A stretch of 62,999 bases of DNA from Caulobacteraceae bacterium UBA5005 (GCA_002398405.1 DGYN01000100.1:15808-78806), one strand, 5' to 3'; positions 8,150-16,213 are shown, counted from the first letter of the stretch. The notes: a model not told the origin generated them from the sequence alone. Translations and numbers: made by a program.

Positions 8150-8842
8150 ATGTCCGACGTCCTCTATCCCAAGGCCACCGCCGTGTGGCTGGTCGATAAC
8201 AGCACCATGACCTTCGAGCAGATCGCCGAGTTCTGCGGCCTGCACCACCTGGAAGTAAAGGGGATCGCCGACGGCGAAGTGGCGCGCGACATCCGCGGCG
8301 CCGATCCGATCGCCAACGGCCAGCTGGCCCGCGAGGAGCTGGACAAGGCGCAGGCCGACCCCAAGTACCGCATGAAGATCCAGAAGGGCCGCCACCAGGA
8401 CCTTTTGAAGACCAACAAGAAGGCCCCGCGCTACACCCCCGTGGCCCGCCGCCAGGACCGGCCCGACGCCATCGCCTGGTTCATCAAGCATCACCCCGAA
8501 GTCACCGACGCCCAGATCGCCAAGTTCCTCGGCACCACCAAGGCGACCATCGAGACGGTCCGCGAGGGCAGCCACTGGAACAAGGCCCAGATCAAGCCGG
8601 TCGACCCGGTGACGCTGGGCCTGGGCCAACAGCTCGAACTCGACGCCCTGATCAAGAAGGCGGCCGAGAAGAAGGCCCGCGATGACAAGAAGAAGGGCAT
8701 CAAGCCGGAAGGCGAGACCCTCAAGCCCGCGTCTGAGACCACCGCCGAGGAAGAGCCGGTGTTCGCTGAGCCCGAGGACGACGCTGCCCCGGACACCGAA
8801 GTCGCGGCGGACGACTTCGACGACGAAGACGAGGAAGCCTAG
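8150..8842 (+). CDS. trcR: DUF1013 cell-cycle transcriptional regulator TrcR
   Basis: A 230-residue protein of the alphaproteobacterial DUF1013 family, now generally named TrcR for a role in cell-cycle transcription in Caulobacter-type bacteria. The first 170 residues are the conserved part: YPKATAVWLVDNSTMTFEQI at the start and a second helix-turn-helix-like region, VTDAQIAKFLGTTKATIETV, near residue 120. The segment between them is basic. The last 60 residues are a variable, very acidic tail rich in Glu and Asp ending DDEDEEA. The ATG at 8150 is preceded by ACGAGAAAAACATC, a weak ribosome site. It stands alone, with repeats downstream. Confidence 0.85.
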   Translation: MSDVLYPKATAVWLVDNSTMTFEQIAEFCGLHHLEVKGIADGEVARDIRGADPIANGQLAREELDKAQADPKYRMKIQKGRHQDLLKTNKKAPRYTPVARRQDRPDAIAWFIKHHPEVTDAQIAKFLGTTKATIETVREGSHWNKAQIKPVDPVTLGLGQQLELDALIKKAAEKKARDDKKKGIKPEGETLKPASETTAEEEPVFAEPEDDAAPDTEVAADDFDDEDEEA

Positions 8843-8853
8843 GCTTCCAGCAC

Positions 8854-8955
8854 CGTACGCCCTCCCCCTGCCCCTCCCTCCGGGAGGGGAGAAGAGGGGG
8901 CCCTGCCCTAGCTTCCTTTCCCCTCCCTAGGGGAGGGGTCAGGGGTGGGCTTACG
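8854..8955. repeat. C/G-rich dispersed repeat with imperfect inverted ends
   Basis: The left end CGTACGCCCTCCCCCTGCC and the complement of the right end (CGTAAGCCCACCCCTGACC) match with a few differences, so the element is an imperfect inverted repeat of about 102 nt. It contains inner stems CTCCGGGAG and CCCTAGGGG. It lies between the converging trcR and trpS genes and may act in termination. Confidence 0.5.
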
Positions 8956-8974
8956 GTCGAGCGGAAGGGCCCGC

Positions 8975-10009
8975 TTAAAGCGACACGAACCCGACGATCT
9001 TCTTCACCTCCGCGATCACCGGCGCGGCCACCGCCCTTGCGCGCTCGGCGCCGGCGGATAGCGCCCGGTCGATCTCAGCCGGGTCGGCCATCAGGCGGCG
9101 CATCTCGCCGGTGATGGGGGCAAGCTTCTCCACCGCCAGATCCGCGAGCCTGGGCTTGAACACCCCAAATCCCTGGCCGGCGTACTCGGCCAGCACCGCT
9201 TCCTTGGTCTGGTCGGCCAGGGCCGCATAGATGGCGATCAGGTTTCCGGCCTCCGGCCGGTTCTCCAGCCCCTCCAGCGTGTCCGGCAGGGGCGCGGGAT
9301 CGGTGCGGGCCTTTCGGATCTTGCCGGCGATGGTGTCGGCGTCGTCCAAAAGGTTGATGCGCGAGGCGTCCGACGGATCGGACTTGCTCATCTTGGCCGC
9401 CCCATCGCGCAGGGACATGATCTTGGTCGCCGGCCCGGTGATCACCGGCTCGGTCATCGGGAAGAAGCCGGGAACGCCGAAGTCGTTGTTGAACTTGGCC
9501 GCGATATCCCTCGTCAGCTCCAGGTGCTGCTTCTGGTCCGCGCCTACCGGCACGTGGGTCGCCTTGTACAGGAGGATGTCGGCCGCCTGCAGCACCGGAT
9601 AGGTGTAGAGCCCGACGGATGAGCGCTCCTTGTGCTTGCCGCTCTTCTCCTTGAACTGGGTCATGCGGTCGAGCCAGCCCAGCCGCGCCACGCAGTTGAA
9701 AATCCAGGCAAGCTCGGCGTGCTCGGGCGCCGCCGACTGCGGATAGATGGCGGCCTTCTTCGGATCGAGCCCGGCCGCCAGATAGGCTGCCGCGATCTCC
9801 CGCGTCTGGGCGGCGAGCACCGCCGGGTCCTGCCACACGGTGATGGCGTGCATGTCGGCCACGAAGAAAAACGTCTCCGCCTCGTCCTGCAGGGGGACGA
9901 AGCGCTTCAGGGCGCCCAGATAGTTGCCAAGGTGCAGGGAGCCGGAGGCCTGCATCCCGGAAAGGATGCGCTGGGGTCCGGAATAGGCGGCGGGCGGTTG
10001 GTCGGTCAT
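8975..10009 (-). CDS. trpS: Tryptophan-tRNA ligase
   Basis: A 344-residue class I aminoacyl-tRNA synthetase that charges tRNA-Trp in the cytosol. The HIGH-type motif is GSLHLGNYLGAL (from residue 23) and the KMSKS motif is AAKMSKSD near residue 205. Between them are the tryptophan-binding blocks FFFVADMHAITVWQ and QAADILLYKATHVPVGADQKQH. The length is normal. It is followed on the same strand upstream by murJ, a common neighbour in Caulobacterales. The gap to murJ is 120 bases. Confidence 0.95.
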   Translation of the reverse strand: MTDQPPAAYSGPQRILSGMQASGSLHLGNYLGALKRFVPLQDEAETFFFVADMHAITVWQDPAVLAAQTREIAAAYLAAGLDPKKAAIYPQSAAPEHAELAWIFNCVARLGWLDRMTQFKEKSGKHKERSSVGLYTYPVLQAADILLYKATHVPVGADQKQHLELTRDIAAKFNNDFGVPGFFPMTEPVITGPATKIMSLRDGAAKMSKSDPSDASRINLLDDADTIAGKIRKARTDPAPLPDTLEGLENRPEAGNLIAIYAALADQTKEAVLAEYAGQGFGVFKPRLADLAVEKLAPITGEMRRLMADPAEIDRALSAGAERARAVAAPVIAEVKKIVGFVSL

Positions 10010-10129
10010 GGGATCGGCCTTTTAGGAAAAGAATGGACGTGCGGAAGCGGGCGGCAAGCTCAGCCGCGCCATCGCACCTTCATCGGTCCTTCTATGCCCA
10101 TGCGCGCTCCGATAGCCGCTTAGCCCGGC

Positions 10130-11737
10130 TCAGGGCAAGGGTGCGGGAGGGGGATCGTTCTTCTTGCGCTTCAACGCCGCCCGGAACTCGGCGGGAGTCA
10201 CGCCCCCGAAGGCGAACAGGAAGACGGGATAGAGCGCGCCGCCCGCCATGCAGATCAGCACGATGACGATCAGCTTGGCCGCCCCGCCCAGGGCCGAGGC
10301 GGCGGCCATCAGGTCCGCATGGAAAGACTTCATGGCTAGCAGCACCCCGGCCATACCGGCCACCGCCAGGATCACCCGCGCGACCTTGGAAACCGCCTTG
10401 GCGCTCGGCCGATAGTCGCCCCGCCGCATCAAAGCCAGCGCCATCTGGATGACGCTGATCCAGGCGGCCGCCGAGGTGGCGATCGCCACGCCGTAGAAGC
10501 CGAGCTTGTAGAACAGGGTCACCGCCAGGACGATGTTCACCGCCACGCTGATCAGGGAATAGTTCATCGGCGTGCGGGTATCGCCCCGCGCGAAAAACGC
10601 CGGCTGCAGGATGCGCTGCAGGACAAAGGCCGGGACGCCCCAGCCGTAGTGCAGCAGCAGCAGGCCCGTCTGCGCCGCATCGTGGCTGGTGAACAGGCCG
10701 TAGCCGAACAGGCCGTCGATCAGATGGGCCGGCAGCACGATCAGGGCCGCCGCCGCGGGCAGGGACAGGGCCATGGAAAACACCAGCGCCTGGTCCATGG
10801 CCGCCTGGGCGTCGTCGCTATCCTTGGCCTGGATGGCCTGCGACAGGCGAGGCAGCAGCGCGATGCCGATCGCCACCCCCACCAGGCTCCAGGGCAGCTG
10901 ATAGAGCCGGTCGGCGACGCTCATCCAGGCGCGCATCCCGTCCACCTGGCTCGCCAATATGCCTGCGATGACGATGTTCACCTGGGTCGCGGAATTGGCG
11001 ATCACCGCCGGGACGGCGGCCTTGAGCAGCACCTTCATCTCGGGGGTGAGCCTCGGCAGAACAAAGCGGATCGTCGCCCCGCTCTTGCTCGCCCCCCACC
11101 AGCACAGCGCCGCCTGGGCGACCCCGGCGATGATCACCGCGATGGCCCCGGCCCAGGCGGCGCTGATCGGGTCGGTCTGCGGCCAGATGATCACCAGCAT
11201 GATCAGGTTCAAAAGGGTCGGATAGGCGCCCGAGACGATGAACCGGCCCCGGGCGTTCAGTATCCCCGAAAACACCGAGGCGATGACCATGCACGGCAGG
11301 TACGGCATGGTGACGATGGTCAGCATCCAGGTCAGCCGGAACTTCGCCGGGTCGTCCAGATAGCCGGCGTTATAGACCCGCATGATCCACGGCATGGCCA
11401 GCATACAGACCGTCGTCAGGATGACGCTGGCCATGGCGACGGTGGCGAGCGCGTCGGCCGCGAACCGGTCGGCGTCCTTCTCGTCGGCGCCCAGGCGCTT
11501 GGAATAGGCGGGCACGAAGGCCGCCGCGAAGGCCCCCTCCGCGAAAATCCGCCTAAACAGATTGGGGAAGGTCAGGGCGGTCGCATAGGCGTCGCCTGCG
11601 ATCGTCGCCGTCGCCCCCACGGCCCTCGTCACCACCACATCCCGCGCAAAGCCCATGAACCGGCTGACCAGGGTCAGGCCCGCGAAAATCATCGACGAGC
11701 GCATCAGGCTCGGCCGCTTGGTCTTGGGTTGCGTCAC
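10130..11737 (-). CDS. murJ: Lipid II flippase MurJ
   Basis: A 535-residue polytopic inner-membrane protein of the MurJ/MviN family, which moves lipid II across the membrane for peptidoglycan synthesis. The N-terminus shows the hallmark SRFMGFARDVVVTRAVGA and later the family block FAEGAFAAAFVPAYSKRLG. About 14 hydrophobic segments span the length. Two conserved stretches near the middle are PWSLVGVAIGIALLPRLSQ and LQRILQPAFFARGDTRTPM. The start is ATG 11737. The C-terminus is short and basic. It lies between a repeat element and trpS; no regulatory site is evident. Confidence 0.93.
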   Translation of the reverse strand: MTQPKTKRPSLMRSSMIFAGLTLVSRFMGFARDVVVTRAVGATATIAGDAYATALTFPNLFRRIFAEGAFAAAFVPAYSKRLGADEKDADRFAADALATVAMASVILTTVCMLAMPWIMRVYNAGYLDDPAKFRLTWMLTIVTMPYLPCMVIASVFSGILNARGRFIVSGAYPTLLNLIMLVIIWPQTDPISAAWAGAIAVIIAGVAQAALCWWGASKSGATIRFVLPRLTPEMKVLLKAAVPAVIANSATQVNIVIAGILASQVDGMRAWMSVADRLYQLPWSLVGVAIGIALLPRLSQAIQAKDSDDAQAAMDQALVFSMALSLPAAAALIVLPAHLIDGLFGYGLFTSHDAAQTGLLLLHYGWGVPAFVLQRILQPAFFARGDTRTPMNYSLISVAVNIVLAVTLFYKLGFYGVAIATSAAAWISVIQMALALMRRGDYRPSAKAVSKVARVILAVAGMAGVLLAMKSFHADLMAAASALGGAAKLIVIVLICMAGGALYPVFLFAFGGVTPAEFRAALKRKKNDPPPAPLP

Positions 11738-11774
11738 AACACCGCCGCTAACTTAAGTCGGGGCCGGGCGCAAA

Positions 11775-11937
11775 CCTACCTCCCCCGCGAAGCGGCGGGA
11801 GGGGGACCGCGCGTAGCGCAGCGAAGCGGGGTGGAGGGGGCGAGCGGCAAGCGCCGGTGTCTGGGGCTCGCCCCCTCCACCACGCCTATCGGCGCGGTCC
11901 CCCTCCCACCGTTCCCTTCGGTCACGGGGGAGGTAGG
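11775..11937. repeat. MITE-like inverted repeat, 163 nt
   Basis: Perfect 13-nt inverted ends: CCTACCTCCCCCG at 11775-11787 and its complement at 11925-11937. The interior carries GGAGGGGGACCGCG and its near complement CGCGGTCCCCCTCC, so the whole can fold into a long hairpin. The right end codes for the last residues (LPPP) of the M48 protease gene, whose stop lies at 11922-11924. Confidence 0.7.
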
Positions 11938-12803
11938 CGCCCCCGCAGATAGACCTTCCGCGTCGGGAACACCGCCTTCACCTCGCCAAAGGCGGGCGAG
12001 GGCCGCGCCGCCGTCGCGGGGGACGGCATGGCCATCAGCGCCGCGAAGCGCTCGCGGGTCTGCGGGTGGCCGGCGAACAGCGAGGTCGTTCCCTTCGCCC
12101 CCGCCGGCACAAGCTCCAGCAGGGTGCGATAGAAACCCGCGCCTCGCGTCACGCTATGGCCGGTCTTGGCGAACACCGCCGCGATGTGGTTGTCAGCCTC
12201 CCGCTCGTGCTGGCGTGAATAGCCAGAGGCGACCAGTTGCAGGATTCCGGCGCTGGCTCCCAGCGACGCCCCGCCCACCGCCACGCGGTTGTCCCGGTCC
12301 GACGAGGCGGTCGCCGCGGCGCTGGCCGCCGCGCTGGCGAAGCCGCGCAAGGCTTTCGACCGCAGCTCCTTGGCCGCGTGGGCCAGCTCGGCGTGACCCA
12401 TCTCGTGGGCGATCACCGCCGCCAGTTCATCCTCGTTGTCGACGTAGCGCAGCAGCCCCTTGTTGATGGCGATCTTGCCGCCGGGCAGGGCCCAGGCGTT
12501 GACCTCATTGGCGTCGACCACGGTCACTTCCCAGGCAAAGGCGGTGCGGGCGGACGTGCGAAGGATCGGGTCCGCCACCCTCATGACCGCCGCCTGCACC
12601 GCCCGGTTGGCGTAGGCGCCGCCCATGGCGTCGATAGAGGCGCCATAGAGCTGGGCCCCCATGGCGATCTCGTCCTTCTCATTGATGCTCACCGCCCGCG
12701 CCGTGCGGCCCAGGGACCCCAGATCGACGCTGAACTGCGCCGCCGCCGGGGTGGCGATCGCCGCGCCAAGGCCGCCGAGCATCAGGCGCCGGGAGACGCT
12801 CAT
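11922..12803 (-). CDS. M48 family metalloprotease, Tat-type or Sec-type exported
   Basis: A 293-residue zinc metalloprotease. The N-terminus (SRRLMLGGLGAAIATPAAAQ) looks like a twin-arginine or Sec signal peptide. The zinc motif HEMGH is at residues 133-137 and the third ligand is in the helix HEREADNHIAAVF near 210, as in M48C proteins. The gene overlaps the upstream cyclase by 4 bases (ATGA), so the two are co-translated. The final residues RGRLPPP and the stop come from a repeat element, which suggests the original C-terminus was replaced or extended when the repeat arrived. Targets are unknown; periplasmic protein quality control is a reasonable guess. Confidence 0.85.
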   Translation of the reverse strand: MSVSRRLMLGGLGAAIATPAAAQFSVDLGSLGRTARAVSINEKDEIAMGAQLYGASIDAMGGAYANRAVQAAVMRVADPILRTSARTAFAWEVTVVDANEVNAWALPGGKIAINKGLLRYVDNEDELAAVIAHEMGHAELAHAAKELRSKALRGFASAAASAAATASSDRDNRVAVGGASLGASAGILQLVASGYSRQHEREADNHIAAVFAKTGHSVTRGAGFYRTLLELVPAGAKGTTSLFAGHPQTRERFAALMAMPSPATAARPSPAFGEVKAVFPTRKVYLRGRLPPP

Positions 12804-14680
12804 GCGCCCCCCTCCCCGCTGGAGGGCCTAAGCACGGTCCAGACCTCGATGGTCTCGGAGGAGCCCCGAAGCACCGCCCTGGCCACCATCCGCGCCTCGA
12901 AGGCGCCGTCCAGGGCCCCGACGAATTCCCCGTCGGCCAGCACCCCCACGTCATAGGTCTTGCAGGCCTCCTGCAGCCGGGCCGCGCGGTTGGGGGGATC
13001 GCCCAGCACCGTATAATCGAAGCGCCTCGCCGCCCCGATATTGCCGGCCAGCACGGTCCCGAAGGATAGGCCGATGCGGATGCGCATAGGCGTCTCGTCC
13101 TGGGCGGCGGCCTGGATCGCCATGGCGTCGAAGGCGTCGGAGATGGCCAGCGCCGCCTTGGCCGCCGCGGCGGCGGGCTTGGCGTTGGGCAGGGGCGCGC
13201 CCCACACCGCCATCAGGCCGTCGCCGACGAATTTGTCCACATAGCCGCCGTGGTCCTCGATGATGTCGTTGATGCGGGCGAACAGGGCATTGAGCTTGGC
13301 GACGATCTTCTCTGGGTTGTCGGCGTTGCGTTCTGCGAAACCGGTGAAGCCCTCCAGGTCGGTGAACATCACCGCCGCCTGCCGGTGCTCGCCGCCCAGC
13401 TTGACGCTTTTGGGGTCCTCGGCCAGCAGCTGAACCAGGGACGGCGAGAGGTTGCGGCCAAAGGATCGGGCGAGCTCGCGCTTGACCCTTTCCTCGACCC
13501 GGAAGCGGAAGGCGTAGACCGCGGCGAAGAGGACAATCCCGCCGATGATCCACTGCGGCCAGGGCGTCAGGGTCCCGCCGCCCAGGGCGAAGACCGCAAG
13601 GGCGAACACCCCGCCCGCGAACAGCACAAGGGCCACAAGGCCGATCCCCTTGCGGAAGCTCGCATAGACCGCGCCCAGACCCAGGAACAGGACGAAGGAC
13701 AGGGCCGCGCCGCCCATCGCGCCGATCGGCGCGGGAGCCGAGGCGCGCATCACCGTATCCACCGCATGGGCGTGGATCAGCAGGCCAGGGGTCGTGGCGC
13801 GCTTGGGCGTCGTCGCCGCCGTCGCGGGCCCGCAGGCCAGGGACCGCACCTTGGGCTGGTTGTCGGCGGTAAAACGGTTGGCCGCCCGGTGCCGGTCTTC
13901 GACATCGAGGGAAACGCCCACCAGGACGACCTTGCCCTTGAAGCTGTCGAAGGGACGAAGGTCCCCCGCCTCCAGGCAATGGTGCAGGTCCGACAGGCGG
14001 AAGGCGGGAATTTCGGAAGCTGGGCGGCGGAAATCGATCAGGAACGGCCGGGTCGGCTTGCGGCCCGCCCGCTCGGCCACCTCGGCGGCGAAGGTCTCGA
14101 CGCCCTCGCCGAACTCCCGCGGCGCGGTCACCGGATAGCTGCGGATCACCCCGTCGGCGTCGGGGGCCATGGTCACGGGGCGGATATTGTCCTCTCCCGC
14201 GGCGATCTTCTGGGCCGGATAGGGGGTGAGGGTTTGGTCGGAGAACCGGACCTCCGCCAGCACCAGGCGGTTGGCCCGGCCAAGGCTCGCGAAGGCTTCC
14301 AAAAGGGGCTTGTCGAACCCGGGCAGGAAGGCGGGGGAATCCAGCGAGGTCGGATAGACCATGTCCAAGCCCACCACCTGCGGCCCCGCCGCCCCCACCG
14401 CGTTCAGCACCGCCGCGATGCGCGGCGTCCAGGCGACTTCGGGGGTTTCGCTGAAGGGCGGGCTTCTGTGGGTGGCCTCATCGATGACGATCAGGGCGAC
14501 GGGCGAGGCCGGCCTCTCCGCCTTGGCGATAAAGGGCAGGGTCAGGTCCTCGCCCATCCGGGTCAGGACCGAGAGCCCCGGCAGCACCATGACGATGCTC
14601 AGCGCCACGGCCATCAGGGCCGTAAAGCCGTAGCGGGCGATCCTCTGCCGGGCGGCGCGCTTAGAGGCCAAGGGGGACAA
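12800..14680 (-). CDS. CHASE2-domain adenylate/guanylate cyclase
   Basis: A 626-residue membrane cyclase. After one N-terminal membrane helix (residues 15-35) comes a periplasmic CHASE2 sensor with VALIVIDEATHRS and VGLDMVYPTSLDS. About three membrane helices follow (residues 325-400). The cytoplasmic class III catalytic domain has AAVMFTDLEGFTGFAE with metal-binding aspartate, then YVDKFVGDGLMAVWGAP and RIRIGLSFGTVLAGNIGA. It should make cAMP (or cGMP) in response to an extracytoplasmic cue. It overlaps the downstream M48 gene by 4 bases and the upstream secreted-protein gene by 20 bases, giving a tight three-gene operon. Confidence 0.9.
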   Translation of the reverse strand: MSPLASKRAARQRIARYGFTALMAVALSIVMVLPGLSVLTRMGEDLTLPFIAKAERPASPVALIVIDEATHRSPPFSETPEVAWTPRIAAVLNAVGAAGPQVVGLDMVYPTSLDSPAFLPGFDKPLLEAFASLGRANRLVLAEVRFSDQTLTPYPAQKIAAGEDNIRPVTMAPDADGVIRSYPVTAPREFGEGVETFAAEVAERAGRKPTRPFLIDFRRPASEIPAFRLSDLHHCLEAGDLRPFDSFKGKVVLVGVSLDVEDRHRAANRFTADNQPKVRSLACGPATAATTPKRATTPGLLIHAHAVDTVMRASAPAPIGAMGGAALSFVLFLGLGAVYASFRKGIGLVALVLFAGGVFALAVFALGGGTLTPWPQWIIGGIVLFAAVYAFRFRVEERVKRELARSFGRNLSPSLVQLLAEDPKSVKLGGEHRQAAVMFTDLEGFTGFAERNADNPEKIVAKLNALFARINDIIEDHGGYVDKFVGDGLMAVWGAPLPNAKPAAAAAKAALAISDAFDAMAIQAAAQDETPMRIRIGLSFGTVLAGNIGAARRFDYTVLGDPPNRAARLQEACKTYDVGVLADGEFVGALDGAFEARMVARAVLRGSSETIEVWTVLRPSSGEGGA

Positions 14681-15341
14681 CCTCCGCCGCGCTTCCGTCT
14701 TCCACCGCCAGGGCCGGATCGATGGAGAAGACCGCGGTCAGCACCGGCGCTCCGGCCCGTTCGACCCGCACCTCATAGGGCGCGCCAGGCGCCAGGCGCG
14801 GCCCCGCATAGGTAAGGCTCGACGCAGTGCTCGTCCCCCGCCAGACCGGCATCTTGGGATTGGCGTCGAGGAAGCTCACCACCACGCTCGCCTCGCTCCC
14901 CGCCGGCCAGACAAACGTCGGCCGCTCGGCGCGAACCGTGATCTCCCGCCATTGCCCTTCAGCAAAAGGCGTGACCCGCTTGATCGCCACACCGGCCTCG
15001 GTCCTGGAAGGCGCGAGCTTCACCGCCGATGTCGGACAAGGGCGCATCCGCCGCTCCGCCTTGCCGCCGGTGACCCGCGCCCTGGCCTTTTCCAGCCGAA
15101 CCTGCCCCCCGGTAAAGGTTTCGACCACGCAGTTGTCAAACCAGGCGACCGTCAGCGCCCCTGCCGGCCGCAGATCCACCGTCGTCCCCGCATAAAGATA
15201 ATCAAACCGGGAAAGCTTCGCCGCCGGAGCATTGGCCACCGCCTCCACCAGCCCCACCGGCCGTGGCGGATCCGCCGCCAGCGCGACGGTGGCGAGCATC
15301 AGCGCCAACACCCCCGCGAAGCCCTTGGTCCCCACTCTCAT
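14661..15341 (-). CDS. Secreted protein of the CHASE2-cyclase operon, possibly FecR-like
   Basis: A 226-residue exported protein with a signal peptide (MRVGTKGFAGVLALMLATVALAA). I chose ATG 15341 because the longer reading to 15395 would only translate the REP at 15363-15391. The body has VDLRPAGALTVAWFDNCVVETFTGGQVRL, which resembles FecR-type beta-sandwich proteins often paired with CHASE2 cyclases. A second beta-rich half follows (FVWPAGSEASVVVSFLDANP). It overlaps the cyclase start by 20 bases. A role as periplasmic partner of the CHASE2 sensor is inferred from context only. Confidence 0.6.
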   Translation of the reverse strand: MRVGTKGFAGVLALMLATVALAADPPRPVGLVEAVANAPAAKLSRFDYLYAGTTVDLRPAGALTVAWFDNCVVETFTGGQVRLEKARARVTGGKAERRMRPCPTSAVKLAPSRTEAGVAIKRVTPFAEGQWREITVRAERPTFVWPAGSEASVVVSFLDANPKMPVWRGTSTASSLTYAGPRLAPGAPYEVRVERAGAPVLTAVFSIDPALAVEDGSAAEVVPLGL

Positions 15342-15362
15342 TCCCAGAGTATAGCGCACTCC

Positions 15363-15391
15363 GGGGACATGTACCTCCGGTACGTGTCCCC
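15363..15391 (+). repeat. REP-A palindrome immediately 3' of the RAYT gene
   Basis: A 29-nt element with arms GGGGACATGTACC and GGTACGTGTCCCC around TCC. It has one T.G mismatch at pair 8, which fixes its orientation (called F here). It ends exactly where the RAYT stop codon (15392-15394) begins and lies 22 nt from the start of the secreted-protein gene. Confidence 0.9.
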
Positions 15392-16012
15392 TCACGCGGC
15401 CGCATTCACCCTCAATTTCTGTCTCGGCCCCATCCTGAGCGGCGTTCCTCTAACGGCCGCCTGGCGAATGTCCCCCAAGACCGCCGTTTCCACATCTTCG
15501 TCGAAAAAGCTGATCATCTCCGCGCCAACCCGAGCATGGAGTGGCTCGACCGCAACGAGGGGATCAGCCTTTCCATAGAGATGCGCGCGAACGCTTGACC
15601 ACGGCCAGTCAGTCGCGCGCATGACCAAGCCCGCGCGAACTGGGTTCAGCCCGACGTACTTGGCGCAGTTGATGAAATAGGCGTCGTCCATTGGAAACGA
15701 GCGAAACCGCCCCTGCCAGATCGAGCCGGTCCAACCCTCGCGCTGATTGATCATTCGCGCGTACTTGAGGTGGGTGGCGCCGACGGCGTCAGCCAGGGCC
15801 CTTTCGTCTGGCGGGACGGCGATCAGGTGCACATGATTGGGCATCAGGCAGTAGGACCAGACACTGACGCTCGCGCTGCCGAAGGCCTCGGCGGCAATAT
15901 GGAGGTAGCCGCTGTAGTCAGCATTGGAAAAGAAGGTCCGCTGCCGGCGATTGCCGCGCTGAATGATGTGGTGAGGGGTTCCTGGGACGACGATGCGCGC
16001 GGTCCTGGGCAT
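15392..16012 (-). CDS. REP-associated tyrosine transposase (RAYT, Y1_Tnp/IS200-like)
   Basis: A 206-residue single-domain Y1 transposase. The start is ATG 16012 (MPRTARIVVPGTPHHIIQRG), the usual RAYT opening. The HUH metal motif is H60-V61-H62 in CLMPNHVHLI, the conserved WQGRFRS is at 99-105, and the likely catalytic tyrosine is Tyr119 in KYVGLNPVRAGLV. The C-terminus is basic (RGTPLRMGPRQKL), as in RAYTs that recognise palindromic REPs. It is flanked by REP-A copies on both sides (15363; 16104 and 16183), and identical palindromes are scattered through the window, so this is a complete REP-RAYT locus. There are no IS-type ends, so it is probably a domesticated, single-copy gene. An SOS box overlaps its promoter region. 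Confidence 0.92.
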   Translation of the reverse strand: MPRTARIVVPGTPHHIIQRGNRRQRTFFSNADYSGYLHIAAEAFGSASVSVWSYCLMPNHVHLIAVPPDERALADAVGATHLKYARMINQREGWTGSIWQGRFRSFPMDDAYFINCAKYVGLNPVRAGLVMRATDWPWSSVRAHLYGKADPLVAVEPLHARVGAEMISFFDEDVETAVLGDIRQAAVRGTPLRMGPRQKLRVNAAA

Positions 16013-16041
16013 GACTTGATTCCCTTCGCTCGATATTGTAT

Positions 16042-16056
16042 GTTCTCGATTTGTTC
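16042..16056 (-). promoter_or_regulatory. Candidate LexA (SOS) box upstream of the RAYT
   Basis: GTTC-TCGATTT-GTTC, an exact match to the alphaproteobacterial SOS box GTTC-N7-GTTC, 30 bases before the RAYT ATG. It lies in an AT-rich patch, just downstream of a TTGACA (minus strand, 16063-16068) that could be the -35 of the RAYT promoter. The box would overlap the spacer and -10 region, a normal repressor position. One or two exact matches are expected by chance per 63 kb, so location is the main support. Confidence 0.55.
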
Positions 16057-16103
16057 TATTATTGTCAAGCTTTGTTGGGCCGAGATTGGCTGGATGCGCG
16101 CAC

Positions 16104-16211
16104 GGGGACATGTACCTCCGGTACGTGTCCCCCGATGGTCTTGGCCGAGCCACCGGCCTGAGCCTCGGCCCACCAGGGGTCAGGGGACACGTACCAAAGG
16201 TACATGTCCCC
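16104..16211. repeat. BIME: inverted pair of REP-A palindromes between glnD and the RAYT
   Basis: The F copy is 16104-16132 (loop TCC), followed by a 50-nt spacer, and the R copy is 16183-16211 (arms GGGGACACGTACC / GGTACATGTCCCC, loop AAA). The spacer starts with GATGGTCTTGG and ends CCACCAGGGGTCA, similar to the pair at 42022-42129. The R copy ends 2 nt from the glnD stop codon. Confidence 0.9.
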
Positions 16212-16213
16212 GC

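Noticed and set aside
10649..12466. Very long open frames antisense to murJ, the M48 gene, rmuC, glnD and others
   Set aside because: They are shadows typical of high-GC codon use, rich in Arg/Gly/Pro/Gln, and are opposite to well-recognised genes.
15342..15395. Reading frames starting MRGHVPEVHVP, RGHVPPVRVP or similar at many places
   Set aside because: They are translations of the REP-A palindromes, not conserved protein starts. For the secreted protein I moved the start to 15341.
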